From the NCBI RefSeq assembly GCF_039595395.1, contig NZ_JBCNLP010000001.1, positions 62,001-126,000 of the forward strand: a DNA stretch of 64,000 nt, written 5' to 3'. Of the stretch, positions 10,053-18,803 are shown piece after piece. Origin of the DNA: Novosphingobium sp. Its GTDB lineage: Bacteria > Pseudomonadota > Alphaproteobacteria > Sphingomonadales > Sphingomonadaceae. The translations under genes were made by a program, and so were the position numbers. The first letter of the stretch is position 1; each line of letters opens with the position of its first letter. The notes under the pieces are model-generated. The model was not told where the DNA came from. It saw only the letters and a list, made by a program, of their open reading frames with translations, and ran no database searches.

Positions 10053-10075
10053 TTCCCTTTTGAACCTAAAAACGA

Positions 10076-10387
10076 TTAAACCATCAAAAAACCTTCAATC
10101 GCTGCCAGATGCTTGGGCTGCACGCCCAACCGGTGCAATTCGCTCACCAGAGCCACGCCCGGCTGATGCCCGGCGCGCGTGGCACAGGCAAACCGGCGCA
10201 AAGCCTCCAACCGGGGATGAGCCAGAGGCCGGGGCGCATCCCCTTCCCCGAACACCCACGTCACCAGCTGCCCAAAAAACCCAAGCGTTTCACGTGGAAC
10301 GCTCGGCTGACGGCAGCCGTAGCGCTGAAAGTCCTGAGCGCCGATGGACGCCGCCAGCCAGTCTTCGCGAGTCAGGGTGCTCATCAT
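10076..10387 (-). CDS. Small unknown protein downstream of OsmC
   Basis: About 103 residues, starting MMSTLTREDWLAASIGAQDF. It has a tryptophan- and arginine-containing middle part and a C-terminal helix (PKHLAAIEGFLMV). I recognise no family. The first ATG overlaps the osmC stop by 4 bp (ATGA), and a second ATG follows directly, so coupling to OsmC is likely. A parS-like 16-mer with two end mismatches (10286-10301) falls inside the gene. Confidence 0.6.
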   Translation of the reverse strand: MMSTLTREDWLAASIGAQDFQRYGCRQPSVPRETLGFFGQLVTWVFGEGDAPRPLAHPRLEALRRFACATRAGHQPGVALVSELHRLGVQPKHLAAIEGFLMV

Positions 10388-10806
10388 GCGTCTCCCACAA
10401 GGGCGGTGTTGACGGCGGAACCGGCGGTCAGGGTCTTGTGGACCGGGCAACGGTTGGCGATCGAGAGCAGTTCCTCGCGGGTCGCCGCATCCAGACCGGA
10501 CGCCAGCGTGATCGAGCGCTCGAAACGGTCGGCGGGGCTTTGCTTGGCGTCGCGATGGTGGGTGACGTGGGTGCTGACCTCGCCGATGTCCCAACCCTTG
10601 CGCTGGGCGTAAAAGCGCAGCGTCATGGTGGTGCAGGTGGCCAGTGCGGCGGAGAGCAGATCGTAAGGCCCGGGGCCGGTGCCAAGACCACCCAGATCCA
10701 CCGGCTCATCAGCGATCAGCGGGGTTCCGGCGATGTCGAGCTGGCTCTGGAACAGGCCGGCGCCGGTGGAGGTGGCGCTGGCGTTGGGGGTGTGGGTCTC
10801 GGCCAT
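10384..10806 (-). CDS. OsmC/Ohr-family hydroperoxide reductase
   Basis: The family reduces organic hydroperoxides with two reactive cysteines. Both are visible: ALATCTTMTLRFYAQRKGW near residue 58 and IANRCPVHKTL near residue 119. Length is 140 aa. The PVHKTL ending and the surrounding sequence fit the OsmC-like rather than the Ohr branch. It follows a pirin gene by 12 bp and probably shares its transcript. Confidence 0.88.
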   Translation of the reverse strand: MAETHTPNASATSTGAGLFQSQLDIAGTPLIADEPVDLGGLGTGPGPYDLLSAALATCTTMTLRFYAQRKGWDIGEVSTHVTHHRDAKQSPADRFERSITLASGLDAATREELLSIANRCPVHKTLTAGSAVNTALVGDA

Positions 10807-10818
10807 GGCACGGGCTCC

Positions 10819-11736
10819 TTACTTCAGCTTCACGCCGGGGACGTCGGGGGGCAGCGGGATGAATTCGTCCTCGCCGGGCACATGGGCGAAGCGGTCCTCG
10901 CGCCAGTCTTCCTTGGCCTGCTCGATGCGGTCTGCGTCGGAGGAGACGAAGTTCCAGTAGATATAGCGCTTTTCGGGGAAGGGTTCGCCGCCCACCAGCA
11001 TCAGGCGGGTGTGTTCTTCGGTGGTCAGCACCACTTCGGCGCCCGGTTTCAGCACCACAAGCTGGGTCTGACCGAAGGAGCCTTCCTGCCCCTCGATCCG
11101 CAGCGAACCGGAGACGACATAGACCGCGCGCTCCACATGATCACGGGCGAAGGCGTAACGCGCGCCGGGGGCCAGCATCAGATCGCCATAGATCATGTCC
11201 GAGAAGGTCTCGACCGGGGAGGTCAGCCCATCGGCGGTGCCCGCGATCAGTGTCAGCTTGGCGCCCTTGTCCTCGGCAACGGGGATCTCGTCGGCCTTGT
11301 AATGGCGGAAGGAGGGGGCGGTTTCCTCGTGCTTTTTAGGCAGGGCCACCCAGGTCTGCAGACCGAACAAGCTGCCACCCACGCCGCGCTGATTGTCAGG
11401 CGTGCGCTCGGAATGGACGATGCCGCTGCCCGCCGTCATCCAGTTGACCTCGCCGGGGCGGATCGCCTGCAGGCTGCCCAGCGAGTCGCGGTGCATGATC
11501 TCGCCATCGAGCAGGAAGGTCACCGTGGCGAGGCCGATATGGGGGTGCGGGCGCACATCCAGAGCCTGCTCACCCGAGAAGGCCGCCGGGCCCATCTGAT
11601 CGAAGAAGATGAAGGGGCCGACCATGCGCCGGTTGGGGCTGGGCAGCGCGCGGCGGACGGAGAAGCCGTCACCCAGATCGCGCACCGGGGGCAGGATGAC
11701 CGAATCGACGGGGTTTTCAGCGGGGGACAGGCTCAT
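10819..11736 (-). CDS. Pirin-family cupin protein (larger paralogue)
   Basis: A 305-residue bicupin with the pirin metal site: RPHPHIGLATVTFLLDGEIMHRDSLG and the later GSGIVHSERTPD, giving the three His and one Glu ligands. Pirins act as redox-sensing cofactors or quercetinase-like dioxygenases; which applies here is unknown. It lies in a run with a second pirin and OsmC, divergent from a LysR regulator. That points to a response to electrophiles or oxidants. Confidence 0.88.
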   Translation of the reverse strand: MSLSPAENPVDSVILPPVRDLGDGFSVRRALPSPNRRMVGPFIFFDQMGPAAFSGEQALDVRPHPHIGLATVTFLLDGEIMHRDSLGSLQAIRPGEVNWMTAGSGIVHSERTPDNQRGVGGSLFGLQTWVALPKKHEETAPSFRHYKADEIPVAEDKGAKLTLIAGTADGLTSPVETFSDMIYGDLMLAPGARYAFARDHVERAVYVVSGSLRIEGQEGSFGQTQLVVLKPGAEVVLTTEEHTRLMLVGGEPFPEKRYIYWNFVSSDADRIEQAKEDWREDRFAHVPGEDEFIPLPPDVPGVKLK

Positions 11737-11802
11737 GGCGGGCTACTCCGTGGGTGGAGAAAAAGGGTGGCGTGGAGTCGGGGGCCTCCGCGCCGGGGGA
11801 TA

Positions 11803-12501
11803 TTACAGCGTATCGACCAGAACGATCTCGGCATCTTCAAGGGCGGTGATGCTGATCGTTTCGACCTCGGCGATGGCCACACCGTCGCGGGTGTTGGCCT
11901 TCACGCCATTGACCTCGATCGCGCCGGTGGCGGGGACAAGGTAGCCTTTGCGCTCGGTGCCCAGCACGTAATCGACCGTTTCACCGGCGCGGATGGTGCC
12001 GCCCACGATGCGGGCCTCGGTGCGGATCGGCAGGGCATCGCCATCGTCGCCGTAACCGCTGGCCAGCACCACCAGTTGACCGGCGCGCTCGCCCTTGGGG
12101 AACTGGCGGGCGCCCCAGCTCGGCTGCTCGCCGGTGCGGGTGGGCTGGATCCAGATCTGGAACAGCGTGGTGGTCTCATCCTCCAGATTGTATTCGGCAT
12201 GGGTGATGCCGGTGCCCGCGCTCATCACCTGAACGTCGCCCGCCTCGGTGCGGCCCTGGTTGCCCAGCGAGTCGCGGTGGCTGATCGCGCCCTTGCGGAC
12301 ATAGGTGATGATTTCCATGTCGCGGTGAGGGTGCGGGGGAAAGCCGCTCTTGGCCGCGATGGTGTCGTCATTCCACACGCGCAGGTTGCCCCAGTGCATG
12401 CGGTCGGGCTCGTAATAATCGGCGAAGGAGAAGTGGTGGCGGGCATCGAGCCAGCCATGGTTGGCATGGCCGATGGAAGCGAAGGGGCGCAGTTCGATCA
12501 T
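11803..12501 (-). CDS. Pirin-family protein (YhhW/quercetinase-like)
   Basis: The 232-residue product has the classical short pirin layout: FSFADYYEPDRMHWGNLRVWNDD, then FPPHPHRDMEIITYVRKGAISHRDSLG and GTGITHAEYN carrying the metal-binding His and Glu residues. It is similar in architecture to E. coli YhhW, which has quercetinase activity. It is the first gene of the minus-strand group and lies 112 bp from the divergent LysR gene. Confidence 0.9.
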   Translation of the reverse strand: MIELRPFASIGHANHGWLDARHHFSFADYYEPDRMHWGNLRVWNDDTIAAKSGFPPHPHRDMEIITYVRKGAISHRDSLGNQGRTEAGDVQVMSAGTGITHAEYNLEDETTTLFQIWIQPTRTGEQPSWGARQFPKGERAGQLVVLASGYGDDGDALPIRTEARIVGGTIRAGETVDYVLGTERKGYLVPATGAIEVNGVKANTRDGVAIAEVETISITALEDAEIVLVDTL

Positions 12502-12613
12502 GGGGTATCTCCGTGCCGCCAGAGTGTCTCTGCGGCTGTTGAGGCCAATTTAGAGATTGCGCGGAGGAAAGAAATGGCAATGATAGAATGATACCGGTGA
12601 AGGAATTTTATCA

Positions 12614-13525
12614 ATGCTGCCCGATCTTGAAGCCTGGGCGATCTTCGCCCGCGTGGTGGACACCGGCTCTTTCGCCGCCGCCGCCGAAGCGCTGGGGCTG
12701 TCCAAGCCCACGGTTTCCAAGGCCGTCACGCGGCTGGAAGCCCGGCTTGGCGTGCCCTTGCTCCACCGCACCAGCCGCCGCCTGGCGCTGACCGAAAGCG
12801 GGCGCGGCGTGCTCGACAAGGCCCGCCGCATCCTTGCCGATGGCGAAGCCGCCGAAGCACAGGCCAGCGCCGAGGGCGATACGCCGCGCGGCCTCGTGCG
12901 TCTGGCGGTGCCGATGAGCTTTGGCCTGCGCCATGTCGCCCCGATCCTGCCGGAGTTTCTGGGCGCTTTTCCGCAGGTGAATGTGGATGTGGACCTGTCC
13001 GATTCGCTGGTCGATGTGGTCGGCGGCGGGCACGATGTGGTGCTGCGCATCGGCGGGCTGGAGGATTCATCCTTGCGCGCGCGGCGCCTGTGCACCGTGC
13101 GCCGTCCGCTGGTGGCCAGCCCTGCCTATCTGGCGGAACACGGGGCTCCTGCCCATCCGCGCGATCTCTCAGGCCATACCGGGCTGCTCTACACCAATCT
13201 GGAGGCCCCGGGCACATGGCGCTTCAGCCATGCCACGCAGGGCGACTATATGGTGACCATCAAGGGGCGACTGGGTGCCAACAATGCCGATGCCCTGGCC
13301 CCTGCCCTGCTCGCCGGGCAGGGCATGGCCCTGCAGCCCGATTTCATGGTGTGGGAGCATCTGGCCAGCGGCGCTCTGGTCGAGGTGCTGCCCGACTGGC
13401 GCATCCCCGATATCGCGCTGCATCTGGTGACGCCGCCGGGGCAGTTGCGTCCGGCGCGGGTGCGGGTGCTGATCGAGTTTCTGGCCAAGCATCTCTCCGC
13501 CGCGCCATGGGCCGCGCAGCACTGA
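12614..13525 (+). CDS. LysR-family transcriptional regulator
   Basis: 303 residues. The N-terminal winged helix is clear: LEAWAIFARVVDTGSFAAAAEALGLSKPTVSKAVTRLEARLGVPLLHRTSRRLALTESG. An effector-binding domain follows from residue 90. It is divergent from the pirin/OsmC genes across a short gap (12502-12613), the usual arrangement for a LysR protein and its target. The effector is unknown. The LSKPTVSKAVTRLE form belongs to the CrgA/AaeR-like branch. Confidence 0.9.
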   Translation: MLPDLEAWAIFARVVDTGSFAAAAEALGLSKPTVSKAVTRLEARLGVPLLHRTSRRLALTESGRGVLDKARRILADGEAAEAQASAEGDTPRGLVRLAVPMSFGLRHVAPILPEFLGAFPQVNVDVDLSDSLVDVVGGGHDVVLRIGGLEDSSLRARRLCTVRRPLVASPAYLAEHGAPAHPRDLSGHTGLLYTNLEAPGTWRFSHATQGDYMVTIKGRLGANNADALAPALLAGQGMALQPDFMVWEHLASGALVEVLPDWRIPDIALHLVTPPGQLRPARVRVLIEFLAKHLSAAPWAAQH

Positions 13526-13585
13526 TTCTTGCTGCCCGCCGCCGATCTGGCATAGTCCGCCCAGCATCACAAAAGGGGGATAGGC

Positions 13586-14080
13586 ATGCGTGGGAAACAC
13601 CGGTTCTGGCTGGCGGCTTTGGCCGCGATCGCAACACCCGCCATGGCGCAGGAGGGCGCTCCACCCGGCCTCTTCATGAATCAGGCCGGGATCGAGCAGA
13701 CCATCGCCCTGCTCGCTTCACGCATCAAGCCGGATCAGCCGATCGTTGCCCAGCCACTGATTGGGCTGGGCAGCTATCGCGCCACGCTGGAATATCGTCA
13801 GGCCCCGTCCGGAGCCGCCATCCATGAAGCCGAGGCGGAGTATTTTCAGGTGGTGGATGGCAGCGGCACGCTGATCACCGGCGGCACGCTGCAAGACGCC
13901 CATCGCACCGGCCCGACCCAGCTGGCCGCAACGGGCATCATCGGGGGCAGCACACGTCAGGTCACCAAGGGCGATATGCTGATCGTGCCCGAAGGCACCC
14001 CGCATTGGTTCAGCCAGATCAACGGTCGGCTGATCCTCATCGCCATGAAACTGCCGCGCGGGGTAAAACCCGCACCTTAA
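13586..14080 (+). CDS. Periplasmic cupin-domain protein
   Basis: 164 residues with a signal peptide (FWLAALAAIATPAMAQ, cut after AMA). A cupin fold follows: HEAEAEYFQVVDGSGTLITGG for the first motif and GDMLIVPEGTPHWFSQ for the second. Ligand and role are unknown. It follows the LysR gene with 60 bp between and may be cotranscribed or independent. Confidence 0.8.
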   Translation: MRGKHRFWLAALAAIATPAMAQEGAPPGLFMNQAGIEQTIALLASRIKPDQPIVAQPLIGLGSYRATLEYRQAPSGAAIHEAEAEYFQVVDGSGTLITGGTLQDAHRTGPTQLAATGIIGGSTRQVTKGDMLIVPEGTPHWFSQINGRLILIAMKLPRGVKPAP

Positions 14081-14084
14081 AGGA

Positions 14085-14127
14085 ATGAGCCGGGGCGGGG
14101 TGCGACCATCTCTCCGCCCCGGCTCAT
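14085..14127. terminator. Long perfect hairpin between convergent genes
   Basis: ATGAGCCGGGGCGG (14085-14098) pairs with CCGCCCCGGCTCAT (14114-14127) over 14 bp around a 15-base loop. It lies 5 bp after the cupin stop and 18 bp from the receptor stop. There is no T-tract, so it may end transcription with Rho or protect both 3' ends. It is unrelated to the dispersed element. Confidence 0.65.
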
Positions 14128-14144
14128 GGTACTGCGCTCGCGCC

Positions 14145-16175
14145 TTAGAAGGTTGCGACCTTCAGCACGACACGCAGGGAGCGACCGGGCATCATCACCA
14201 GATCCTTGTTGAAGGAGGTGGCGAGGCGTTGAACGTCATTGGTCAGATTCTGGCCGATCAGGGCCAGCTCAACGCCGGGATATTGCTTGAAGGGCCGCAC
14301 CGCCGCCTGAGCGCTCAGCGAGTTGTAGCCGGCGGTGGCGGTGTCGAAATCGCCGAACTTGTCCTGACGGCCGTAGTGGATGAAGGTCACCCCGGCATCC
14401 ACCAGCTTGCTCTGCCAGTTCAGCCCGCCGCCGACGCGATAGGGCGGAATGCGCGGCACATTGCTGCCGCTGTCCAGCGTGGCGCGGGTGTAATCGCCCA
14501 GCACCTTGGCGGTCAGCGTGCCCGAAGGACCTTGCAGCAGATCATAGGTGGCCTGCGCCTCAAGACCACGGAAACGCGCGCCCTGCTGGCGGTAGATCAC
14601 CTCGCGCAACTCCTCGCTGTCACCCACGATGCAATCGCCATCGTCGTCGCAGGTGCGGCCGGTCAGATCGCCATAGATGTAGTTCTTGTACCAGGTGTTG
14701 TAGAGGCTGCCGTCGAAGCGGAAGGGGCCCTTGCGGATGCGCAGGCTCAGCTCCAGCGAGTTGGCGCGCTCGATCTTCAGATTCGGATCGCCCGTCTCGA
14801 AGGTCTGCGGGCCATCATGCCCGCCGCGCGCGAACAGCTCGGTCAGCGCCGGGGCGCGCCCCGTGCTGGAGAAGTTCAGGCCCAGCTTCACGCCTTCCGT
14901 GGCGGTGAACAGCGCGCCGATCGCGCCGCTGACCGGCGTGTAGCTGCGCCTGGTGAACACATCGGTGGAGGGCGTGCCCGTCACGCTGACATGCTCGACG
15001 CGGCCGCTGGCTTCCAGATGCAGCGCCTTGGCCAGCTCGACCTCGGTGAAGACATAGCCCGCGACATTCTCGCTGGTCGCCGGATTGAGGTAGGAGCTGT
15101 CCTCGCCAATGGCAGAGAAATCGCGGTGCTGATACTCGAAGCCCACGGCCGTGTTGCGCACCGCACCGATGCGGTTGAGCAGCAGCTCGGCGCGGGCATT
15201 GCCTTCCTTGTTCTTGAAGGTGGTGTTGATCGAACCGTCCGGGTTCTTCTCGTCATGGGTGTAATTGGCATAGCTGCCGTCGACATTCAGCGTCTTGAGC
15301 AGGCCGGTGCCCAGATCGAAGCTGTTGCGGCTCATGATCTTGGTCTGGCGCATGTCGATGAAGGTGGTGTCGCTGGGGATGCCATATTGCGCATCGTAAT
15401 GCGTCACCGCCAGGCCGACATGGCTGTCGCCGCCGCCCAGGAAGTAGGAGCCGCCAACCGAACCGCCGCGTCCGTGGAAGAAGCTGTTGGTCTGAACGCC
15501 ATCGGGCGTGCCGTAATCGTCGCTGTGGCGAAAGAAGCCATCGGCATGCAGCGCCAGATTGCCGACCTTGCCATCGACCAGACCCGAAGCCTCGTTGGAA
15601 TCATTGATGGTGGTGTGAGCCACGGTGGCCTCGGCGCTGAAGGCCTTGTCGGGCAGGCTCATGGGCACGCGGTTGTTCAGCGTGTTGACCACGCCGCCGA
15701 TCGCCTGACTGCCGTAACGCAAGGTGGCGGCGCCGCGCACCACCTCGATGCTGCGTGCGGCGAGCGGGTCGATGGGAATGCCATGGTCGGGGCCGATGTC
15801 GGAGACGTCCGAGGAGCTGGTGCCGTCTTCCAGCAGGCGCACGCGGGCCGCGTCCATGCCGCGGATGATCGGGCGGCTGGCGCCCGCCGCAAAGCCGCTG
15901 ACCGAGACGCCGGGCACATCGCGCAACGCATCGCCAATGCTGGCGCCGCCGGCGGCGAGGATCTGGTCGGCATTCACTTTGGTGGAGAGCGTGGGGGTTT
16001 CGTCGGCGGTATGGCCGAAGGGAGTCGCGGTGACGATGATGTCATTGCCGTGCGTGGTGGGGCTGCCGGACTCGGTGGTGGCGGCATCGGTCGCCGTATC
16101 GGCAAGCGCCATCGGGGCTGCACCGGCATAGGCCAGCGCCAGAACGGCCGCGCCGGCCAGGTGAATCGAACGCAT
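14145..16175 (-). CDS. TonB-dependent outer-membrane receptor, ZnuD-like
   Basis: 676 residues with a signal peptide (AAVLALAYAGAAPMALA). A TonB box follows (DIIVTATP), then a plug domain including SRPIIRGMDAARVRLLEDG and DIGPDHGIPIDPLAARSIEVVRGAATLRYGSQAIGGVVN. A 22-strand barrel ends in RSLRVVLKVATF. The plug resembles zinc-uptake receptors of the ZnuD type. A loop near residue 510 has two cysteines around acidic residues (CDDDGDC), a possible metal site. The start at 16175 gives a proper signal peptide. A shared box with the merC gene (see 16276) supports metal control. Confidence 0.85.
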   Translation of the reverse strand: MRSIHLAGAAVLALAYAGAAPMALADTATDAATTESGSPTTHGNDIIVTATPFGHTADETPTLSTKVNADQILAAGGASIGDALRDVPGVSVSGFAAGASRPIIRGMDAARVRLLEDGTSSSDVSDIGPDHGIPIDPLAARSIEVVRGAATLRYGSQAIGGVVNTLNNRVPMSLPDKAFSAEATVAHTTINDSNEASGLVDGKVGNLALHADGFFRHSDDYGTPDGVQTNSFFHGRGGSVGGSYFLGGGDSHVGLAVTHYDAQYGIPSDTTFIDMRQTKIMSRNSFDLGTGLLKTLNVDGSYANYTHDEKNPDGSINTTFKNKEGNARAELLLNRIGAVRNTAVGFEYQHRDFSAIGEDSSYLNPATSENVAGYVFTEVELAKALHLEASGRVEHVSVTGTPSTDVFTRRSYTPVSGAIGALFTATEGVKLGLNFSSTGRAPALTELFARGGHDGPQTFETGDPNLKIERANSLELSLRIRKGPFRFDGSLYNTWYKNYIYGDLTGRTCDDDGDCIVGDSEELREVIYRQQGARFRGLEAQATYDLLQGPSGTLTAKVLGDYTRATLDSGSNVPRIPPYRVGGGLNWQSKLVDAGVTFIHYGRQDKFGDFDTATAGYNSLSAQAAVRPFKQYPGVELALIGQNLTNDVQRLATSFNKDLVMMPGRSLRVVLKVATF

Positions 16176-16275
16176 AGAAACTCCCTTGTTCACATCTTCG
16201 CGGCGCGCGGAGCATCGTCCGCGCGGATGCCCCCCCAAGCTCCGCACGGTCGGACCGATTGTTTCCGCCGCGAAT

Positions 16276-16299
16276 GAATGTGACGTTATATCACGATGG
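16276..16299. promoter_or_regulatory. Candidate metal-regulator box upstream of the TonB receptor
   Basis: The centre GTGACGTTATATCAC has GTGA/TCAC arms. The plus strand here reads AATGTGACGTTAT followed by ATCACGATGG. The merC gene has AATGTGATGTTAT followed by TACATAAATGG in front of it. Such similarity between unlinked promoters suggests a common regulator, possibly Zur. The site is about 100 bp upstream of the receptor start. Confidence 0.4.
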
Positions 16300-16336
16300 C
16301 TAGGAAGGCCAGTCCCTATGATGAAATTTTATATCA

Positions 16337-17725
16337 TTACGCCGATAGCAGGCCCGCTAATACGTCAAATGCCCGGTCCGGCATCTGCGTGGCGTTGAAG
16401 CGCATAAAGCGTTCCGCCGTTTCGCTGGGGCTGAAGACATTGCCCGGAGCCAGCACCAGCCCCCGCTCCAGCCCGGCGCGGGCAAGGCCGCGCGACTCCA
16501 CGCCCTCGGGCAGGCGACACCACACATAGAAGCCGCCCTGAGGCATCAGCCATGGCTCGATGCCCAAAGCCGTCAGCTTGGCGACGACCTCGCCGCGCAA
16601 CCGGGTGAGCTTGCGGCGCAGATCGTCCATATGCTTGCGATAGGTGCCGCTGGAAAGCACATGCGCCACCACCGCGCTGGCCACCGGGCTGGGCCCGCCG
16701 AAATTGGTCGCCACCTGCAGATCGACCAGCGCATCCACCCAATCGGGCCGCGCCGCAATATAGCCGCAGCGCGCGGCGGCCGAGAGCGTCTTGGAAAAGC
16801 TGCCGATACGGATCACATCGACCAGCCCGTCCAGCACCGCCAGACGCGGCGAGGGCTGGCTTTCGAAATCGGCGAAGATGTCGTCTTCCACGATGGTCAT
16901 GCCCACGCTGGCCGCGATGCCCAGCACACGATGCGCCACGCGCGGCGACAGGCTGGCGCCGGTGGGATTATGCAGCGCCGAATTGGTGATGTAGAGCCGG
17001 GGCCGCTCGGCCTGCACCAGTTGCTCCATTACCGCCACATCGGGGCCGGTGGCGGTGTAGGGTACGCTGACGATCCGCGCCTGATGCGCCGTGAGCAAGG
17101 CCTGAAAGTTGAAATAGCAGGGATCATCCACCAGCACCGTGTCGCCGGGGCGCAGCAGGAAGCGGCAGATCAGATCGATCGCCTGCGTGCCCGAGGCCGT
17201 CAGCATGATCTGGTCGACATCCACCACCAGCCCCTCGCCCGCAAAGCCCAGCGCCAGATGACGGCGCAGCGCCGGATTGCCCCGCGTACTGCCGTAATCG
17301 GTGAGCAGGCTGTCGGCACCGCGCAGCACCTCGCGCATGGCGCGGCGCAGGGGTTCCTGAGGCATCATCGCGGCGGGCATCCAGCCGCAGCCGGGCTTGA
17401 TCGTGTCCTCCGGCGTATCGAGCGCCTGGCGTGAGACCCAGAAAGGATCGATCTCGGGCGGGCGCGCCGGGGCCAGTTCGGCCAGAGCCATCGGCGCCAC
17501 GCCCCGGCGTGCGACGAAAAAGCCCGATTTGGGCACGGCGCGGATCAGCCCTTCCGCCACCAGCCGGTCATAAGCCTCGACCACCGTGGCGGGGGAGACG
17601 CCCATCGCGCCCGCCAGCCGGCGGATCGAGGGCAGCTTGTCCCCTGCCCCCAGCATGCGCCCCTCGATACGGGCGCGGATCGCGGCCATCACCGATTGGG
17701 TGCGGGTGAGTGGGGCTTCGCTCAT
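16337..17725 (-). CDS. MocR-type GntR/aminotransferase regulator
   Basis: 462 residues. The N-terminal GntR winged helix (GDKLPSIRRLAGAMGVSPATVVEAYDRLVAEGLI, residues 27-60) is joined to a fold-type I aminotransferase domain, with the PLP lysine in IGSFSKTLSAAARCGYIAA. MocR proteins usually bind PLP to sense vitamin B6 or amino-acid substrates rather than catalyse. It is divergent from an EamA exporter, a frequent regulator-target pairing. The short gap between them contains repeated CTGTAT half-sites. Confidence 0.9.
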   Translation of the reverse strand: MSEAPLTRTQSVMAAIRARIEGRMLGAGDKLPSIRRLAGAMGVSPATVVEAYDRLVAEGLIRAVPKSGFFVARRGVAPMALAELAPARPPEIDPFWVSRQALDTPEDTIKPGCGWMPAAMMPQEPLRRAMREVLRGADSLLTDYGSTRGNPALRRHLALGFAGEGLVVDVDQIMLTASGTQAIDLICRFLLRPGDTVLVDDPCYFNFQALLTAHQARIVSVPYTATGPDVAVMEQLVQAERPRLYITNSALHNPTGASLSPRVAHRVLGIAASVGMTIVEDDIFADFESQPSPRLAVLDGLVDVIRIGSFSKTLSAAARCGYIAARPDWVDALVDLQVATNFGGPSPVASAVVAHVLSSGTYRKHMDDLRRKLTRLRGEVVAKLTALGIEPWLMPQGGFYVWCRLPEGVESRGLARAGLERGLVLAPGNVFSPSETAERFMRFNATQMPDRAFDVLAGLLSA

Positions 17726-17775
17726 CTGTATGGGCCTTTCTGATGATACAGATTACGCCAACTGTATCGATCTGT
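17726..17775. promoter_or_regulatory. Candidate MocR operator region
   Basis: A perfect inverted repeat GATACAG (17745-17751) / CTGTATC (17762-17768) has a 10-base spacer. A further CTGTAT half-site lies at 17726-17731 and a related ATCTGTCC at about 17770. Arrays of such half-sites are typical of MocR binding regions. They fill the gap between the regulator and the EamA gene. Confidence 0.5.
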
Positions 17776-17836
17776 CCCTGTGTTCGCCAGCCCCCTCGCC
17801 CTAACCAGAGCGCAGGTTTTTTTTAAGGAGGACACA

Positions 17837-18697
17837 ATGCGCGTCAGCTCGTCGGGCTGGGTGAACGGGATGATCGGGGTGGTGCTGTTCAGCGGGTCGA
17901 TGCCCGCCACGCGCGCCGCCATCATGGGCTTTTCCCCCATATTCCTCACCGCTGCCCGCGCGCTGATTGCCGCTGCCCTCGGGGGGCTTTTGCTGCTGGC
18001 CCTGAGGCAGAAACGCCCGGCACGCAGCGATCTTCCCGCGCTGGCCATTGTGGCGGGCGGGGCGGTGATCGGCTTTCCGCTGCTGACGGCCTTTGCGCTC
18101 CAGCATATCACGGCGGGGCGCTCGCTGGTGTTTCTGGGGCTGCTGCCGCTCTCCACCGCGATCTTCGGCGTGCTGCGCGGCGGCGAGCGCCCTCACCCCG
18201 CCTTCTGGGTCTTTGCGCTGGCGGGCGCGGGCGCGGTGGCGGGCTTTGCGCTCAATCGCGGCGCGGATGGCTCGGTGCTGGGCGATGGGCTGATGGTGGT
18301 GGCCGTGGTGCTCTGCGGGCTGGCCTATGCCGAGGGCGCGGTGCTCTCGCGCAGGCTCGGCGGGTGGCAAGCGATCAGTTGGTCGCTGGTGGTGTGTTCT
18401 CCGGTGGCGGCCCTGCTGGGCGCGCTGACCTGGCCCGCGACATTCAGCGGCTTGCCGATGATGGCCTGGGGCGGGCTGGTCTATGTTTCGGTCTTCACCA
18501 TGTTGCTGGGTTTTATCTTTTGGTATCGCGGACTTGCGCTGGGCGGCATCGCCAGGATCGGGCAGTTGCAGCTTTTGCAGCCCTTTATGGGCCTCGGCCT
18601 CTCGGCGTTCTTCCTGGGCGAGACAGTGGCGCCCTCGATGATCGCCGCCACCGCCGCCGTGGTTCTATGCGTGGGCGGGGCCCGGCGATTTGCCTGA
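17837..18697 (+). CDS. EamA/DMT-family transporter
   Basis: 286 residues with about ten hydrophobic segments in two EamA repeats, for example AIVAGGAVIGFPLLTAFALQH and MAWGGLVYVSVFTMLLGFIFWYRGLALGGI. The family exports amino acids or metabolites; the substrate is unknown. ATG 17837 is chosen because AAGGAGGACACA stands directly before it. The gene ends inside a small 13-bp tandem repeat. Confidence 0.88.
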   Translation: MRVSSSGWVNGMIGVVLFSGSMPATRAAIMGFSPIFLTAARALIAAALGGLLLLALRQKRPARSDLPALAIVAGGAVIGFPLLTAFALQHITAGRSLVFLGLLPLSTAIFGVLRGGERPHPAFWVFALAGAGAVAGFALNRGADGSVLGDGLMVVAVVLCGLAYAEGAVLSRRLGGWQAISWSLVVCSPVAALLGALTWPATFSGLPMMAWGGLVYVSVFTMLLGFIFWYRGLALGGIARIGQLQLLQPFMGLGLSAFFLGETVAPSMIAATAAVVLCVGGARRFA

Positions 18698-18724
18698 GCG
18701 TTTTGCCTGAGCGCTTTGCCTGAA
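18689..18724. repeat. Short tandem repeat over the EamA stop codon
   Basis: Nearly three copies of a 13-bp unit (TTTGCCTGAGCGT type) start at the last codons of the EamA gene. Every copy repeats the TGCCTGA that contains the stop, so the coding end was duplicated into the spacer. It is probably a slippage product. Confidence 0.7.
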
Positions 18725-18803
18725 CAATGCTGATCCGTGACAAATCGTTTCGGCCTTCCGATCGGGCTTGAAGCCCCACAGACCCCACAGGCAGGGCGGG
18801 CGG

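Noticed and set aside
10286..10301. A further parS-like 16-mer, CGTTTCACGTGGAACG
   Set aside because: Both end bases differ from consensus and one inner base too, and it is 36 kb from the other sites. Possible weak site, not called.
14085..16277. Long plus-strand frame opposite the TonB receptor
   Set aside because: Anti-sense shadow of a long GC-rich gene; no family motifs and no ribosome site. The same holds for other long opposite-strand frames here.
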